The notes: generated from the letters alone by a model not told the origin. 33,200 nucleotides of DNA from Enterenecus faecium (GCA_018713215.1 DVFO01000004.1:1-33200); one strand, 5' to 3'. Shown: positions 15,841 to 24,961, counted from the first letter of the stretch. Translations and numbers: made by a program.

Positions 15841-17244
15841 TTAGCCCTCGTACAGAGCCCGGCAGGCTGCGTAAGTCATGTAGCAGTCCAGCTTGGACAC
15901 GGTCTCAAAGGGAGAGTGCATGGACAGCACGGGCACGCCGGCGTCCAGGGTGTCGATGTTGCGGTTGGCCATGTAGCAGGCCACGGTGCCGCCGCCGCCC
16001 TGGTCGGTCTTACCCAGCTCAGCCATCTGCCACAGAACCCCACGGTCGTCCAGCAGGCGGCGGATATAGCCCACAGCCTCAGCGCCAGCGTCGGAGCAGC
16101 CGCCCTTGCCGCGGGCACCGGTGTACTTGCTCAGGCCCACGCCGTAGTTAACGAAGGCAGAGTTGTTGCGCTCATAGACCTCAGCGAAATTGGGGTCGAA
16201 GGCGGCGGTGACGTCAGAGGACAGGCAGAAGGACTTCTCATAGCAGGCCCGCAGAGGCACGTTCTGGCTATCGCACAGGTCCTCCATGAAGGTGTCGAAG
16301 AAGGCGGACTGCATGCCGGACACGCCCTCGGAGCCGATCTCCTCCTTGTCGGCCAGCACGCACACGGCGGTACGGCAGGGAGTGCCCTCCAGGTCCAGCA
16401 TGGCCTTCAGGCCAGCGTAAGCACACACCCGGTCGTCGTGGCCGTAAGCGCCCAGCAGGGTACGGTCAAAGCCGATGTCAGTGGCGTTGAAGGCAGGGAC
16501 CGCCTCGATCTCGGCGGAGATGAAGTCGGCCTCGGTGATGCCGTACTTCTCGTTGAGAATCTGCATCACCGCCAGCTTCACCCGGCCGTCGCCCTCGTCG
16601 TCCTTCAGGGGGCGGCTGCCCACCACCAGGTTCAGGCTCTCGGCAGGAATGGCCTCGCCCAGAGGCTTCTTGGACTGGTCCGCACCCAGGTGGGGCAGCA
16701 GATCGTTGATGGTGAACTGAGGATCGCCGGGGTTGCCGCCCACGGACACATTCACCACAGAGCCGTCCTTGAGCACCACCACGCCCCGCAGCTCCAGGGG
16801 GATGGTCACCCACTGATACTTGCGGATGCCGCCATAGTAGTGGGTCTTGAGGAAGGCGATCTCGCTGTCCTCATAGAGGGGGGTGGGCTTCAGGTCCAGA
16901 CGGGGGGCGTCGATGTGGGCAGCCACGATGGACACGCCCTGGTCCAGGGGGGCAGAGCCGATGACAGCCAGGTTGATGCCGCGCCCCCGGTTGACCCGGT
17001 AGACCTTCATGCCGGGAACCAGCTCCATACCCCGCTCCAGGGGCACAAAACCGGCAGCCTCAATGAGCTCCACGGTGTAGTCCACACAGGTGCGCTCGGT
17101 CTTACCCTTATCCAGGTAGACCTTGTAGCCCTCGCAGTAATCAAAAATGGCGTGCTCGGTGGCCTCGTCCACCTTGTCCCAGCCGTTCTTCTTCTGGTTG
17201 AGCAGCTGCTCCCGGAGCAGCTTTCCCTTGTTGTTCTCTTCCAT
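15841..17244 (-). CDS. M18-family zinc aminopeptidase
   Basis: A 467-residue cytosolic metallo-aminopeptidase of the M18 family (yeast aminopeptidase I, bacterial ApeA/PepC relatives), which removes N-terminal residues from peptides. Candidate metal ligands and catalytic residues appear in the expected order: AAHIDAPR (His/Asp), YGHDDRV (bridging Asp), ADKEEIGSEG (catalytic Glu and Glu ligand), LSSDVTAAFD (Asp) and VLSMHSPFE (His). Length is normal. AGGAGG lies upstream of the ATG at 17244, 20 nt after coaE. No conventional terminator follows; the next structure is repeat copy B. Confidence 0.92.
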   Translation of the reverse strand: MEENNKGKLLREQLLNQKKNGWDKVDEATEHAIFDYCEGYKVYLDKGKTERTCVDYTVELIEAAGFVPLERGMELVPGMKVYRVNRGRGINLAVIGSAPLDQGVSIVAAHIDAPRLDLKPTPLYEDSEIAFLKTHYYGGIRKYQWVTIPLELRGVVVLKDGSVVNVSVGGNPGDPQFTINDLLPHLGADQSKKPLGEAIPAESLNLVVGSRPLKDDEGDGRVKLAVMQILNEKYGITEADFISAEIEAVPAFNATDIGFDRTLLGAYGHDDRVCAYAGLKAMLDLEGTPCRTAVCVLADKEEIGSEGVSGMQSAFFDTFMEDLCDSQNVPLRACYEKSFCLSSDVTAAFDPNFAEVYERNNSAFVNYGVGLSKYTGARGKGGCSDAGAEAVGYIRRLLDDRGVLWQMAELGKTDQGGGGTVACYMANRNIDTLDAGVPVLSMHSPFETVSKLDCYMTYAACRALYEG

Positions 17245-17264
17245 GGGTATAACCTCCTATATGT

Positions 17265-17870
17265 TTATCTGTGCAATATATGGGCAAACAACGCCGTGGC
17301 CTGCTGTTCCAGCTGCCCCGGGTCGTCTCCGTCGTTGTGTAAGGTGTACTGGCAGTGGGTCTCGAAAAACTCCGCTGGCTTCTGAGCCTCCACTCGCTTG
17401 CGGGCATAGGCCTCGTCGATGCCGTCCCGGGCCATGATGCGCCCGATGCGGGTCTCCGCCTTGGCCACCACCGCCACGGTGATGTGGCAAATGTCCGCCA
17501 CCCCGCTCTCAATGAGGGCAATGGCATCCACCACCGCCACCTGTTTTCCCTCCGCCTGGGCCTGGTCCAAACGGCGCTGGATTTCCAGCTGGATATAGCG
17601 GTGGGTGATGGCGTTCAAATCCTCCAGGGCCTGGGCGTCCCCAAACACCTTGGTCCCCAACTGCTTGCGCAGCAGCCCCCCCTGGTCATCGTAGATGTCC
17701 AGGCCGAACCGCTCTTGCAATTCCTGGCGCATAGGCTGACTGGACACGGTGAGGTCATGGTAGATGGCGTCGGCGTCCAGCACCGCCGCCCCCATGCCCT
17801 CCAGCACGTGGAGCACGGTGGTCTTTCCCGCCCCCGTGGGCCCGGTGAGGCCAATGATGGTGAAGCTCAT
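17265..17870 (-). CDS. coaE: Dephospho-CoA kinase
   Basis: A 201-residue P-loop kinase catalysing the last step of coenzyme A synthesis (3'-phosphorylation of dephospho-CoA). Walker A is GPTGAGKTT (residues 10-18), followed by LDADAIYHDL and the C-terminal half with RDGIDEAYARKR, a typical lid region. Start overlaps the stop of the upstream HAD-TsaC gene by 4 nt, implying coupled translation. Confidence 0.93.
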   Translation of the reverse strand: MSFTIIGLTGPTGAGKTTVLHVLEGMGAAVLDADAIYHDLTVSSQPMRQELQERFGLDIYDDQGGLLRKQLGTKVFGDAQALEDLNAITHRYIQLEIQRRLDQAQAEGKQVAVVDAIALIESGVADICHITVAVVAKAETRIGRIMARDGIDEAYARKRVEAQKPAEFFETHCQYTLHNDGDDPGQLEQQATALFAHILHR

Positions 17871-19144
17871 CCCTCCACCTCACATCCCAGGGCCTGCTCA
17901 ATGGCCTCGCGGCTCAGGCCGCCCTGGCGGAGGATGCGGAAGGGTTTTACGGTCAGGTCCACAATGGTGGACTCCACCCCCACCGAGCAGGGGCCGCCGT
18001 CCAGCACTGCCCCAATGCGGCCGTCCAGCTGCTCCAGCACCTGGGTGGCGTTCTTGGGGCTGGGGTGACCGGAGATGTTGGCCGAGGGACAGGCCAGAGG
18101 ATGACCCAGAGCCCGAATGACCCCCAGGGTGTCCGGGTGGTCGGGGCAGCGCACCCCCTGAGTGGCGCCCCCGGCGGGAACGATGGAGGGCAGGGTGCCC
18201 TTGCCCCACAAAATCATGGTCAGAGGGCCCGGCCAGAAGGCCTTGGCCAGGGTGTAGGCCTCGGGAGGAATGTCCCGGCACACCCCTTCCACCATGTCCA
18301 TGCCGTCCACCAGCACGTTCAGGGGCTTCTCTTCGGGGCGGCCCTTGGCCTCGTAGTTGGCCCGCACCGACTCCTCGATGTAGGCATCCGAGGCCAGGCC
18401 GTACACCGTCTCGGTGGGCACCGCCACCAGTTCCCCCGCTGCCAACAGCTGAGCAGCCTTGGCCACCTCGTGGGGGGCCAAGGTCTGGGTCTCCGGACGG
18501 CCCAGCACCAGGGAGAGGAGCTGTCCGGGCCGCTCCACCAGGTGGTGGGCGCCCTCCTGCTCCAGCTCTTCCCGGCTGCGGAAGCCCCACAGCACCCCGC
18601 AGGTGTCCAGCTTTCCGTTTTTACCGGTGCGGATGTCCACGTTGCTGTCCCCCACAAAGAGGGTGGTGTCCGGCTTGGCCCCCATCTGCTCCATGAGGGC
18701 ATAGAGCAAGGTGGGGTCGGGCTTGGTGGGCTGGTCGGGCAGGGCCCCCTGGATGTGGGTGAACACCCCGGGGTAGTACCGCTCCATCACCGCCCCAGCC
18801 AGAGAGTGAGCTTTGTTGGTGAGCACGCCGATGCCCACCCCCGCCTGCTTCAAAGCGTCCAGCACCTGAGCCATCCCCCAGTAGGGGGCGGTGAGGTCCT
18901 CTTTGTGGGCCCCGTAGTACTCCATAAACTGGGCCAGAGCCTCCTCCAGCTCCTGCTGGGATGTGCCTTGGGGGGCAAACCGCTCCACCAGCTTGGGAAT
19001 GCCGTTGCCCACCTTGGTCTTGTAGGCCTCCACCGTGTGGGTGGGCCAGCCTCGCTGGGCACACACCCAGTTTCCGGCGTTGGCCAGGTCGTCAATGGTG
19101 TTGAGGAGGGTTCCGTCTAAGTCAAAAATCACATGGGTATACAT
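17867..19144 (-). CDS. HAD phosphatase fused to L-threonylcarbamoyladenylate synthase (TsaC)
   Basis: One uninterrupted 425-residue frame carries two enzymes. Residues 1 to about 215 are a phosphoglycolate-phosphatase-like HAD domain: FDLDGTLLNT with D8/D10, LTNKA, the KPDPTLL lysine, and GDSNVDI. Residues about 221-425 are a complete TsaC/YrdC domain: VAVPTETVYGL, AKGRPEEKPL (Lys/Arg of the nucleotide site) and SANISG, ending without the extra Sua5 C-terminal domain. TsaC makes threonylcarbamoyl-AMP from Thr, bicarbonate and ATP for t6A37. AAGGAG precedes the ATG at 19144, and no internal ribosome binding site is obvious at the junction. It sits between prfA and coaE. The fusion is read directly; coupled function is inference. 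Confidence 0.9.
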   Translation of the reverse strand: MYTHVIFDLDGTLLNTIDDLANAGNWVCAQRGWPTHTVEAYKTKVGNGIPKLVERFAPQGTSQQELEEALAQFMEYYGAHKEDLTAPYWGMAQVLDALKQAGVGIGVLTNKAHSLAGAVMERYYPGVFTHIQGALPDQPTKPDPTLLYALMEQMGAKPDTTLFVGDSNVDIRTGKNGKLDTCGVLWGFRSREELEQEGAHHLVERPGQLLSLVLGRPETQTLAPHEVAKAAQLLAAGELVAVPTETVYGLASDAYIEESVRANYEAKGRPEEKPLNVLVDGMDMVEGVCRDIPPEAYTLAKAFWPGPLTMILWGKGTLPSIVPAGGATQGVRCPDHPDTLGVIRALGHPLACPSANISGHPSPKNATQVLEQLDGRIGAVLDGGPCSVGVESTIVDLTVKPFRILRQGGLSREAIEQALGCEVEG

Positions 19145-19148
19145 TTCT

Positions 19149-20210
19149 CTAGCCCTCTCCTTCTTTCAGCCGCTGGGCCCGGTCGGCGGTGATGAGCCCG
19201 TCGATGATCTCGTCCAGATCTCCGTCCATGACAGCGTCCAATTTGTATATGGTCAGCCCGATGCGGTGCTCGGTGAGCCGCCCCTGGGGGAAGTTATAGG
19301 TGCGGATGCGCTCGTTGCGCATGCCCGAGCCCACCTGGCTGCGCCGCTGGTCTCCGTATTCCTCCGAAATACGCTGCTGCTCCTGGTCGTAGAGCATGGA
19401 GGCCAAAATGCGCATGGCCTTCTCCCGGTTCTGGAACTGGCTGCGCTCCTGCTGGCACTCCACCACTGTGCCCGTGGGCTTGTGGATGAGGCGCACCGCC
19501 GAAGAGGTCTTGTTCACGTGCTGACCTCCGGCACCGGAGGCCCGGTAGACCTGCATTTCCACGTCGGCGGGGTTTAATTGCACGTCCACCTGCTCCATTT
19601 CCGGCAGCACCGCCACGGTGGCGGTGGAGGTGTGCACTCGGCCTCCAGATTCCGTCTCCGGCACCCGCTGCACCCGGTGCACCCCGCTCTCAAATTTCAG
19701 CCGGGAGTAGGCCCCGTCCCCGGAGATGGTCAGAGAGATGTCCTTGACGCCTCCCAGTTCGGTCTCGCTGACGCTGTTGACCTCCACCTTCCACCCCCGC
19801 TTTTCCGCATACATGGTGTACATACGGGTGAGGGAGTGGGCAAAGAGAGCGGACTCTTCCCCGCCCACTCCGGCCCGAATCTCCACAATGACATTTTTGT
19901 CGTCGTTGGGGTCCCGGGGCAGCAGCAGCTCCCGGATGAGCTGCTCCAGACGCTCCAGTTCTTCCTTGGCCTGAGCCATTTCCTCCTGGGCCAAGTCCTT
20001 AAAGTCGGGGTCGGAGAGCAATGCCTCTGCTCCCCGCAGGTCCTCCCCTGCCTTGCACCAGCTGCGGTAGGCGGTGACCAAGGGCTCCAGCTCCCGCTGC
20101 TCCTTGTTGAGCCGGGACACCAGGTCTGGGTCTTCATAGGTCTCGTTGGCAGCCAGACGGGCCTCGATCTCCCCGTACCGCTGCTCAATGCCTCTGAGTT
20201 TGTCCGTCAT
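19149..20210 (-). CDS. prfA: Peptide chain release factor 1
   Basis: A 353-residue class I release factor recognising UAA/UAG. The GGQ hydrolysis motif appears as GAGGQHVNKT, and the tripeptide region has the RF1 form RVPETESGGRVHTS (PxT rather than the RF2 SPF). I start at ATG 20210 (MTDKLRGIEQ), preceded by AAGGGGTGAG located in the end of the ABC-F gene; the longer open frame upstream overlaps that gene and is not real. No prmC (RF glutamine methyltransferase) follows, although prfA-prmC is the usual pairing. Confidence 0.96.
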   Translation of the reverse strand: MTDKLRGIEQRYGEIEARLAANETYEDPDLVSRLNKEQRELEPLVTAYRSWCKAGEDLRGAEALLSDPDFKDLAQEEMAQAKEELERLEQLIRELLLPRDPNDDKNVIVEIRAGVGGEESALFAHSLTRMYTMYAEKRGWKVEVNSVSETELGGVKDISLTISGDGAYSRLKFESGVHRVQRVPETESGGRVHTSTATVAVLPEMEQVDVQLNPADVEMQVYRASGAGGQHVNKTSSAVRLIHKPTGTVVECQQERSQFQNREKAMRILASMLYDQEQQRISEEYGDQRRSQVGSGMRNERIRTYNFPQGRLTEHRIGLTIYKLDAVMDGDLDEIIDGLITADRAQRLKEGEG

Positions 20211-20214
20211 GTTC

Positions 20215-22122
20215 TCACCCCTTGGCCTCTTCCAGCTGGGCAGCCAGGTTCTCCCACTGGGTATACAGGTGGGCCAGCTCGTCCTCCAGGCGGCTGCGCT
20301 CCTCGTAGAGCTCCTGGGCCTTGAGGTAGTCGCTGGCGGCGGCCTCCAGTTCGCTCGTAAGCTCGTCCAGGCGGATTTCCGCCTTTTCCACCGCCCGCTC
20401 CGCACTCCGCACCTGCTTTTCCAGCTCCTTGGTGCCGCCGGAGCGCTTGGGCTTCTCCTCCACCTTGGGCTTTTCCGGCTGCACCTGGGCCTTGGCGGCG
20501 TTTTTCAGCTGGGCCTGCCGCTCTCTCCAGGCCCGGAACTCCCCGTAGGTGCCCCGGAAGTCCTGAATTTTGCCATCTTCCAGCATCCACACACGGGTGG
20601 CAAACTTCTCGATAAAATAGCGGTCGTGGGAGACGAAGAGCAGGTTGCCCCCGTACTCCGCCACCGCCTCCTCCATCCACTCCCGGGAGTCGATATCCAG
20701 GTGGTTGGTGGGCTCGTCCAGCACCAGAAGGTTGATTTTGCTGTCCATGAGCATGCACAGCCGCAGCCGGGACTGCTCGCCGCCGGACAGGGTGGACACG
20801 GACTTAAACACGTCGTCCCCCCGGAACCGGAAGGAGGCCAGACGGTCCCGGGCCTCCTGGGTGGTGCAGTTCTGGGCGTAGAGCATGGTGTCCACCAAGT
20901 TGCGCTCCGGGTGATCGAAGTGGATGATCTGGGGCAGGTACCCCACCCGGATGGAGGGGCCCAGGTAAATGCTGCCCTGGTCCGGAACCTCTTCCTCCAT
21001 GAGGATTTTCAGGAAGGTGGACTTTCCGGTGCCGTTGTCTCCCAACAGGGCGATGCGCTCGCCCCCCGCCACTTCCAGATTCAAATCCGAGAAGAGGGTA
21101 CGATCTCCGAAGTGCTTGGACAGCCCGGTGACCACCATGGCCTCGTCTCCGTGGAACTCCCGCTCCCCAAACCGGGTGGTCATCTTCTTCTCCCGGGTGG
21201 GCTTGGCGGTGGTGTTCATGCGCTCAATGCGCCGCTCCATGTTGATGGCCCGCTTGTACTGCTTATCGTTGCCCTGGAAGGCCCACAGGCGCATCTGCTG
21301 TGCAGCCTGCTCCAGCTGGGCGATCTTGGCCTGCTCCTTCTCATACTGGCGCAGACGCTCCTGGTACCGCCGCTCCTTCTCCTCCACGTAGAAGGTGTAG
21401 TTGCCGGAGTACAACTCCGCTTTGCCGTCCTGGAGCTCCACCACCCGGCGCACCACCTTGTCCAGAAACCAGCGGTCGTGGGAGATGGCCAGGACGGTGC
21501 CGGGGAAGTGCTCCAGATACTCCTCCAGCCACTCAGTGGCGTTGAGGTCCAAGTGGTTGGTGGGCTCGTCCAACAGGAGGATATCCGTATCCTCCAAGAT
21601 GAGACGGGCCAGGTTGATGCGGGTCTTTTCGCCGCCGGACAGGGCGGAAAAGAGCCGTCCTCGCATATCCTGGTCAATGGCCAGGCCGTTGCACACCTTG
21701 TTGAGCTGGGTCTTGGTGTGGTAACCGCCCCCCGCCTCAAAGGCGGCGGTGAGCTTGTCGTAGCGTTCCATGACGCTCTGGGTGGGGTGGTCCCCCATCT
21801 TCATCCCCAGCTCGGCCAGCTCCCGCTCGATGTTGTGCAGGCGTTCAAAGGCGGTGTCCAGCACGTCCTCCACGGTGTACCCCTCGGGGTAGACGGGAAT
21901 CTGGGAGATGAGGCCCACCCGCTTGCCGGGGGCAATGGTAACAGTGCCCTCGTCCGCCTCCACCTCGCCGGTGATGATGCGGAAGATGGTGGTCTTGCCG
22001 GCGCCGTTGCGGCCCAGCAGGCCCACCCGCTCCCCGGTATCCACCTGGAGGGAGAACCCGTCCAGGATTTTTCTGCCCACTTCAAATTCTTTGACCAGGC
22101 CGGTCAACTGTATATCAATCAT
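20215..22122 (-). CDS. ABC-F family ATPase (Uup/YdiF-like)
   Basis: A 635-residue soluble protein with two ATP-binding cassettes and no membrane segments. ABC-F proteins act on ribosomes (translation factors, some giving antibiotic protection). Visible: Walker A GLLGRNGAGKTT and ALLGDNGTGKST; signatures LSGGEKTRI and LSGGEQSRL; Walker B LLLDEPTNHLDL and LVLDEPTNHLDI; the interdomain linker with charged helices; and a long C-terminal coiled coil (about 555-635) typical of Uup/YdiF. Start chosen at ATG 22122, where GAGGAG lies 6 nt upstream; a GTG at 22140 would include that site. It lies 4 nt upstream of prfA. The antibiotic resistance subtype cannot be assigned. Confidence 0.92.
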   Translation of the reverse strand: MIDIQLTGLVKEFEVGRKILDGFSLQVDTGERVGLLGRNGAGKTTIFRIITGEVEADEGTVTIAPGKRVGLISQIPVYPEGYTVEDVLDTAFERLHNIERELAELGMKMGDHPTQSVMERYDKLTAAFEAGGGYHTKTQLNKVCNGLAIDQDMRGRLFSALSGGEKTRINLARLILEDTDILLLDEPTNHLDLNATEWLEEYLEHFPGTVLAISHDRWFLDKVVRRVVELQDGKAELYSGNYTFYVEEKERRYQERLRQYEKEQAKIAQLEQAAQQMRLWAFQGNDKQYKRAINMERRIERMNTTAKPTREKKMTTRFGEREFHGDEAMVVTGLSKHFGDRTLFSDLNLEVAGGERIALLGDNGTGKSTFLKILMEEEVPDQGSIYLGPSIRVGYLPQIIHFDHPERNLVDTMLYAQNCTTQEARDRLASFRFRGDDVFKSVSTLSGGEQSRLRLCMLMDSKINLLVLDEPTNHLDIDSREWMEEAVAEYGGNLLFVSHDRYFIEKFATRVWMLEDGKIQDFRGTYGEFRAWRERQAQLKNAAKAQVQPEKPKVEEKPKRSGGTKELEKQVRSAERAVEKAEIRLDELTSELEAAASDYLKAQELYEERSRLEDELAHLYTQWENLAAQLEEAKG

Positions 22123-22158
22123 TCCGTTCTCCTCGTCCACCGGCCTCTAACCCAGTCG

Positions 22159-23553
22159 TTACTTCTGGGTCTGGGCCGTCAGATAGTCTACAATCTTCTC
22201 AAAAGCCATGGACCGGGAGGCCTTGACCAGGATGGTCACGCCCGCCCGGATTTCCCGGCTCAGTGCCTCCTTGGCCTCCTCCAGGTCATGGAAATAGGAG
22301 ACCTGCTCCTGGCTCATGCCCGCCTGGACGGCTCCCTGGGCCATGTGCTTGGCCAGGTCGCCAATGGCGATGAGCCGCTCCACCCCGGCCTGGGCGAAGT
22401 AGCCGCCCACCGCCTGGTGGAACATGGCACTATTGGCGCCCAGCTCCTTCATGTCTCCCACCACAGCCACACGGCGGCGGTCCTTGGCATCGCCCAGCAC
22501 GGCGGCGGCCGCCCGCATAGACTGGGGGTTGGCGTTGTAGGCATCGTTCAAAATCACCACGTCCCCGGGGCAGGTGACCACGTTCATGCGCATCTTGGTG
22601 GGGAGGAAGGCCCGGATGCCACGGGTGATCTCGTCGGCCTCCATGCCAAACAGCTCGCCCACTGCGGTGGCCATGAGGGTGGGGTAGATCATGTGGGTGC
22701 CCAGGGCGGGGATATCCGCCTGGAACTTGCTGTGGGGAGTCTTCACCTGGCAGGAGATGTGGCTGGCCCCGTCGCTGTCAATGTCAAAGGCGGTGTAGTC
22801 CAGCCCCGCCCCGCTGCCCACCATGTAGGTGGTCTGGGGCAGCTTACCCTTGAGGGTGGAAAGCATGGGGTCGTCCCCGTTGAGAATGGCGGTGCCATCC
22901 GCCTTGAGATGGTTGAAGATTTCGCACTTGGCAGCAAAGATGGCCTCCCGGCTGCCCAGGTTCTCAATGTGGGAGTCTCCCACATTGGTGATGAGGGCCA
23001 CGTCCGGCTCCACCAGCTCGCTGAGGTAGTCGATCTCCCCGGCGTGGTCCATGCCCATCTCCAGCACACAGATCTGGTGGGTGTGGTCCAGGCGCAGCAG
23101 GGTGAGGGGCAGCCCGATATCATTGTTGAAGTTGCCCTCGGTTTTCAGCACCTTGTACTTGGCCCCCAGCACCGCCGCCACCATGTCCTTGGTGGTGGTC
23201 TTGCCCACCGAACCGGTCACCGCCACAAAGGGGATGTGGAACATCTCCTTATAGTATCGGGCCAGGTCCCGCAGGGCCCGCTGGGTGGAACGCACCTTGA
23301 TGTAGAACTTCCCCGGCAGGTAGCTCTCCCGCTCCCGGGCGGTGATGCAGCCCACCGCCCCCTGCTCCAGGGCGCTGTTGATGAAGGAGTGGCCGTCAAA
23401 TCGCTCCCCCTCCAGGGGAAGGAACAGGCAGCCCTGGGGGACACTGCGGCTGTCGGTGCACACCTCGGTGACCGTCTGATTCAGGTCGGCCTCCCCTCCG
23501 ATGAGGGTGCCGCCCACTGCCTGGAGTAGCTGCGCCAATGTCAAAGCTTCCAT
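22159..23553 (-). CDS. murF: UDP-MurNAc-tripeptide--D-alanyl-D-alanine ligase
   Basis: A 464-residue Mur ligase adding D-Ala-D-Ala to the cytoplasmic peptidoglycan precursor. N-terminal UDP-binding domain (CTDSRSVPQGCLFLPLEGERFDG), P-loop TGSVGKTTTK (residues 113-122), the conserved TEGNFNNDIGLP and LEMGMDHAGEI segments, and a C-terminal ligase domain with VILNDAYNANPQSM. AAAGGAG precedes the ATG. It follows ddl by 23 nt, so the two consecutive steps are co-expressed. Confidence 0.96.
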   Translation of the reverse strand: MEALTLAQLLQAVGGTLIGGEADLNQTVTEVCTDSRSVPQGCLFLPLEGERFDGHSFINSALEQGAVGCITARERESYLPGKFYIKVRSTQRALRDLARYYKEMFHIPFVAVTGSVGKTTTKDMVAAVLGAKYKVLKTEGNFNNDIGLPLTLLRLDHTHQICVLEMGMDHAGEIDYLSELVEPDVALITNVGDSHIENLGSREAIFAAKCEIFNHLKADGTAILNGDDPMLSTLKGKLPQTTYMVGSGAGLDYTAFDIDSDGASHISCQVKTPHSKFQADIPALGTHMIYPTLMATAVGELFGMEADEITRGIRAFLPTKMRMNVVTCPGDVVILNDAYNANPQSMRAAAAVLGDAKDRRRVAVVGDMKELGANSAMFHQAVGGYFAQAGVERLIAIGDLAKHMAQGAVQAGMSQEQVSYFHDLEEAKEALSREIRAGVTILVKASRSMAFEKIVDYLTAQTQK

Positions 23554-23576
23554 CTCTTCTTCTCCTTTACTGGTCC

Positions 23577-24623
23577 TCAGTGTCCCGCCTTGCGGGCCTG
23601 CAAGGATGCCTCAATGATGCGCTCACACAAGGTGCCGTAGTCGATGCCCACCACAGCCGCCTCCTGGGGCAGCAGGCTGGTGGGAGTCATGCCGGGCAGG
23701 GTGTTGATCTCCAAGAACCAGGGGGTGCCGTCCTCAGTGACAATGAAGTCCGCCCGGGAGTACACCGCCAGGCCCACCCCGTGGAACACCTTCAAAGCGG
23801 CCTCGGCCAGCCGCTGCTCCCACTGCTGGGGAATCTGAGCGGGACAGATCTCGTCGGCCGCCCCGGGCTGGTACTTGTTCTCATAGTCATAGAATCCCTC
23901 TTTGGGGATGATCTCAATGGAGGGCAGGGCCTTTCCTTCCAGGATGCCCACCTGGATTTCCCGGCCGGACACATACTGCTCCACCACACAGCGTCCGCCC
24001 AGCTCCAGGCTCTCTTCCAGAGCTGCCTGCAGCTCCTCCTTGGTGCGAGGGATGGACACGCCGATGGAAGAGCCGTAGTCCACGGGCTTGACCACGCAGG
24101 GCACTTCCAGACGCTCCACCAGGCCGGGGATGTCCGCTGCGGTGTAGTCCACCAGCTCCCAGCTGGGGGTCTGCACCCCCAGAGGGGCCACGATGCGCTT
24201 GGTCAGGTCCTTATCCATGGCGATGGCGGAGCCCAGGTAGTTGGACCCGGTGTAGGGGATGCCCATGAGGTCCAGAGCGGCCTGCACCCGGCCGTCCTCG
24301 CCGCAGGCCCCGTGGAGGGCCAGGAACACCACGTCCGCCTGGGCGCACAGCTCCAGCACCCCGGGGCCAAACTGGCTGGCGCCCCCGTCAGTGCGAGAGG
24401 CCTTCACCTGCTCCAGGTCGGGGGCCACCCGGCCCACCCGGGTCAGCTCCTCATCCAGAGGTGCGTCAAACAGGGTCTCCACCGGGGCGTGGGTGCCCAG
24501 GAACATATCCACAAAGGCCACCTGGTGCCCCCGCTGGCGCAGGGCGGTGCACACCTTGCAGCCGCTGGACAGCGAGACATTCCGCTCCGGGCTCAGTCCG
24601 CCCGCCAATACCACAATCTTCAT
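23577..24623 (-). CDS. ddl: D-alanine--D-alanine ligase
   Basis: A 348-residue ATP-grasp ligase making D-Ala-D-Ala for MurF. Segments seen: HGACGEDG, the Lys/Ser-rich ATP site VVKPVDYGSSIGVS, the omega-loop FYDYENKY with the Tyr typical of D-Ala rather than D-Lac ligases, and FLEINTLPGMT near the C terminus. Start at ATG 24623: AAGGAGA lies 7 nt upstream, whereas the in-frame ATG at 24629 is too close to it. First gene of the ddl-murF string; promoter at 24750-24778, leader about 120 nt. Confidence 0.95.
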   Translation of the reverse strand: MKIVVLAGGLSPERNVSLSSGCKVCTALRQRGHQVAFVDMFLGTHAPVETLFDAPLDEELTRVGRVAPDLEQVKASRTDGGASQFGPGVLELCAQADVVFLALHGACGEDGRVQAALDLMGIPYTGSNYLGSAIAMDKDLTKRIVAPLGVQTPSWELVDYTAADIPGLVERLEVPCVVKPVDYGSSIGVSIPRTKEELQAALEESLELGGRCVVEQYVSGREIQVGILEGKALPSIEIIPKEGFYDYENKYQPGAADEICPAQIPQQWEQRLAEAALKVFHGVGLAVYSRADFIVTEDGTPWFLEINTLPGMTPTSLLPQEAAVVGIDYGTLCERIIEASLQARKAGH

Positions 24624-24720
24624 GACCATTCTCCTTTATCGGTGGAATCACTCCATGGAACATTCGGTCCCTACAAAGCATTCACTCTTCTCTTCATAGG
24701 TATGACTCCCAGGCCTCGTT

Positions 24721-24733
24721 TATCCCGGGGATA
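24721..24733. promoter_or_regulatory. Palindrome in the ddl leader
   Basis: TATCCC and GGGATA around one base, a 13-bp dyad located about 10 nt after the predicted transcription start. It could be an operator or a small RNA hairpin. Confidence 0.3.
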
Positions 24734-24749
24734 CCCACATTAGCAAATT

Positions 24750-24778
24750 ATTATATCACTTTGCCCCGGTCCAGGCAA
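24750..24778 (-). promoter_or_regulatory. Promoter of the ddl-murF gene string
   Basis: Minus-strand TTGCCT (24773-24778), 17-bp spacer, and a perfect TATAAT (24750-24755) preceded by TG at the extended position. It lies about 130 nt upstream of ddl. Confidence 0.8.
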
Positions 24779-24804
24779 GAGGTGGGTTTTTCTGAGAAAA
24801 AGAA

Positions 24805-24834
24805 AAACGGACATGACCTCGGTCACGTCCGTTT
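24805..24834 (-). terminator. Terminator after tRNA-Gln
   Basis: AAACGGAC/GTCCGTTT arms (24805-24812 / 24827-24834) extended by TGACC/GGTCA, followed on the minus strand by TTTTCTTTTT. It begins at the encoded CCA end. Confidence 0.88.
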
Positions 24835-24907
24835 GGCAGCGGATGAAGGATTCGAACCCTCACAAACAGAGTCAGAGTCTGGTGTGCTACCATTACACTA
24901 ATCCGCT
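24834..24907 (-). tRNA. tRNA-Gln (anticodon CUG)
   Basis: A 74-nt tRNA including encoded CCA. The acceptor pairs AGCGGAT with ATCCGCT, the D stem is GTGT/GCAC, the anticodon loop CTCTGAC gives CUG, and the T arm is GAGGG-TTCGAAT-CCTTC. Position 27-43 is a C-U mismatch in the anticodon stem; the other four pairs are sound. Confidence 0.93.
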
Positions 24908-24961
24908 ATGTTTGTTCGTTTGTCTTGCGCTTTTTTTGCGCCGCTCGCTTGAGCCTTGCTT

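Noticed and set aside
19149..20405. Release factor 1 starting at 20405
   Set aside because: The extra 65 residues are antisense-free but overlap the end of the ABC-F gene in another frame and do not resemble RF1. ATG 20210 has its own ribosome binding site and gives the normal length.
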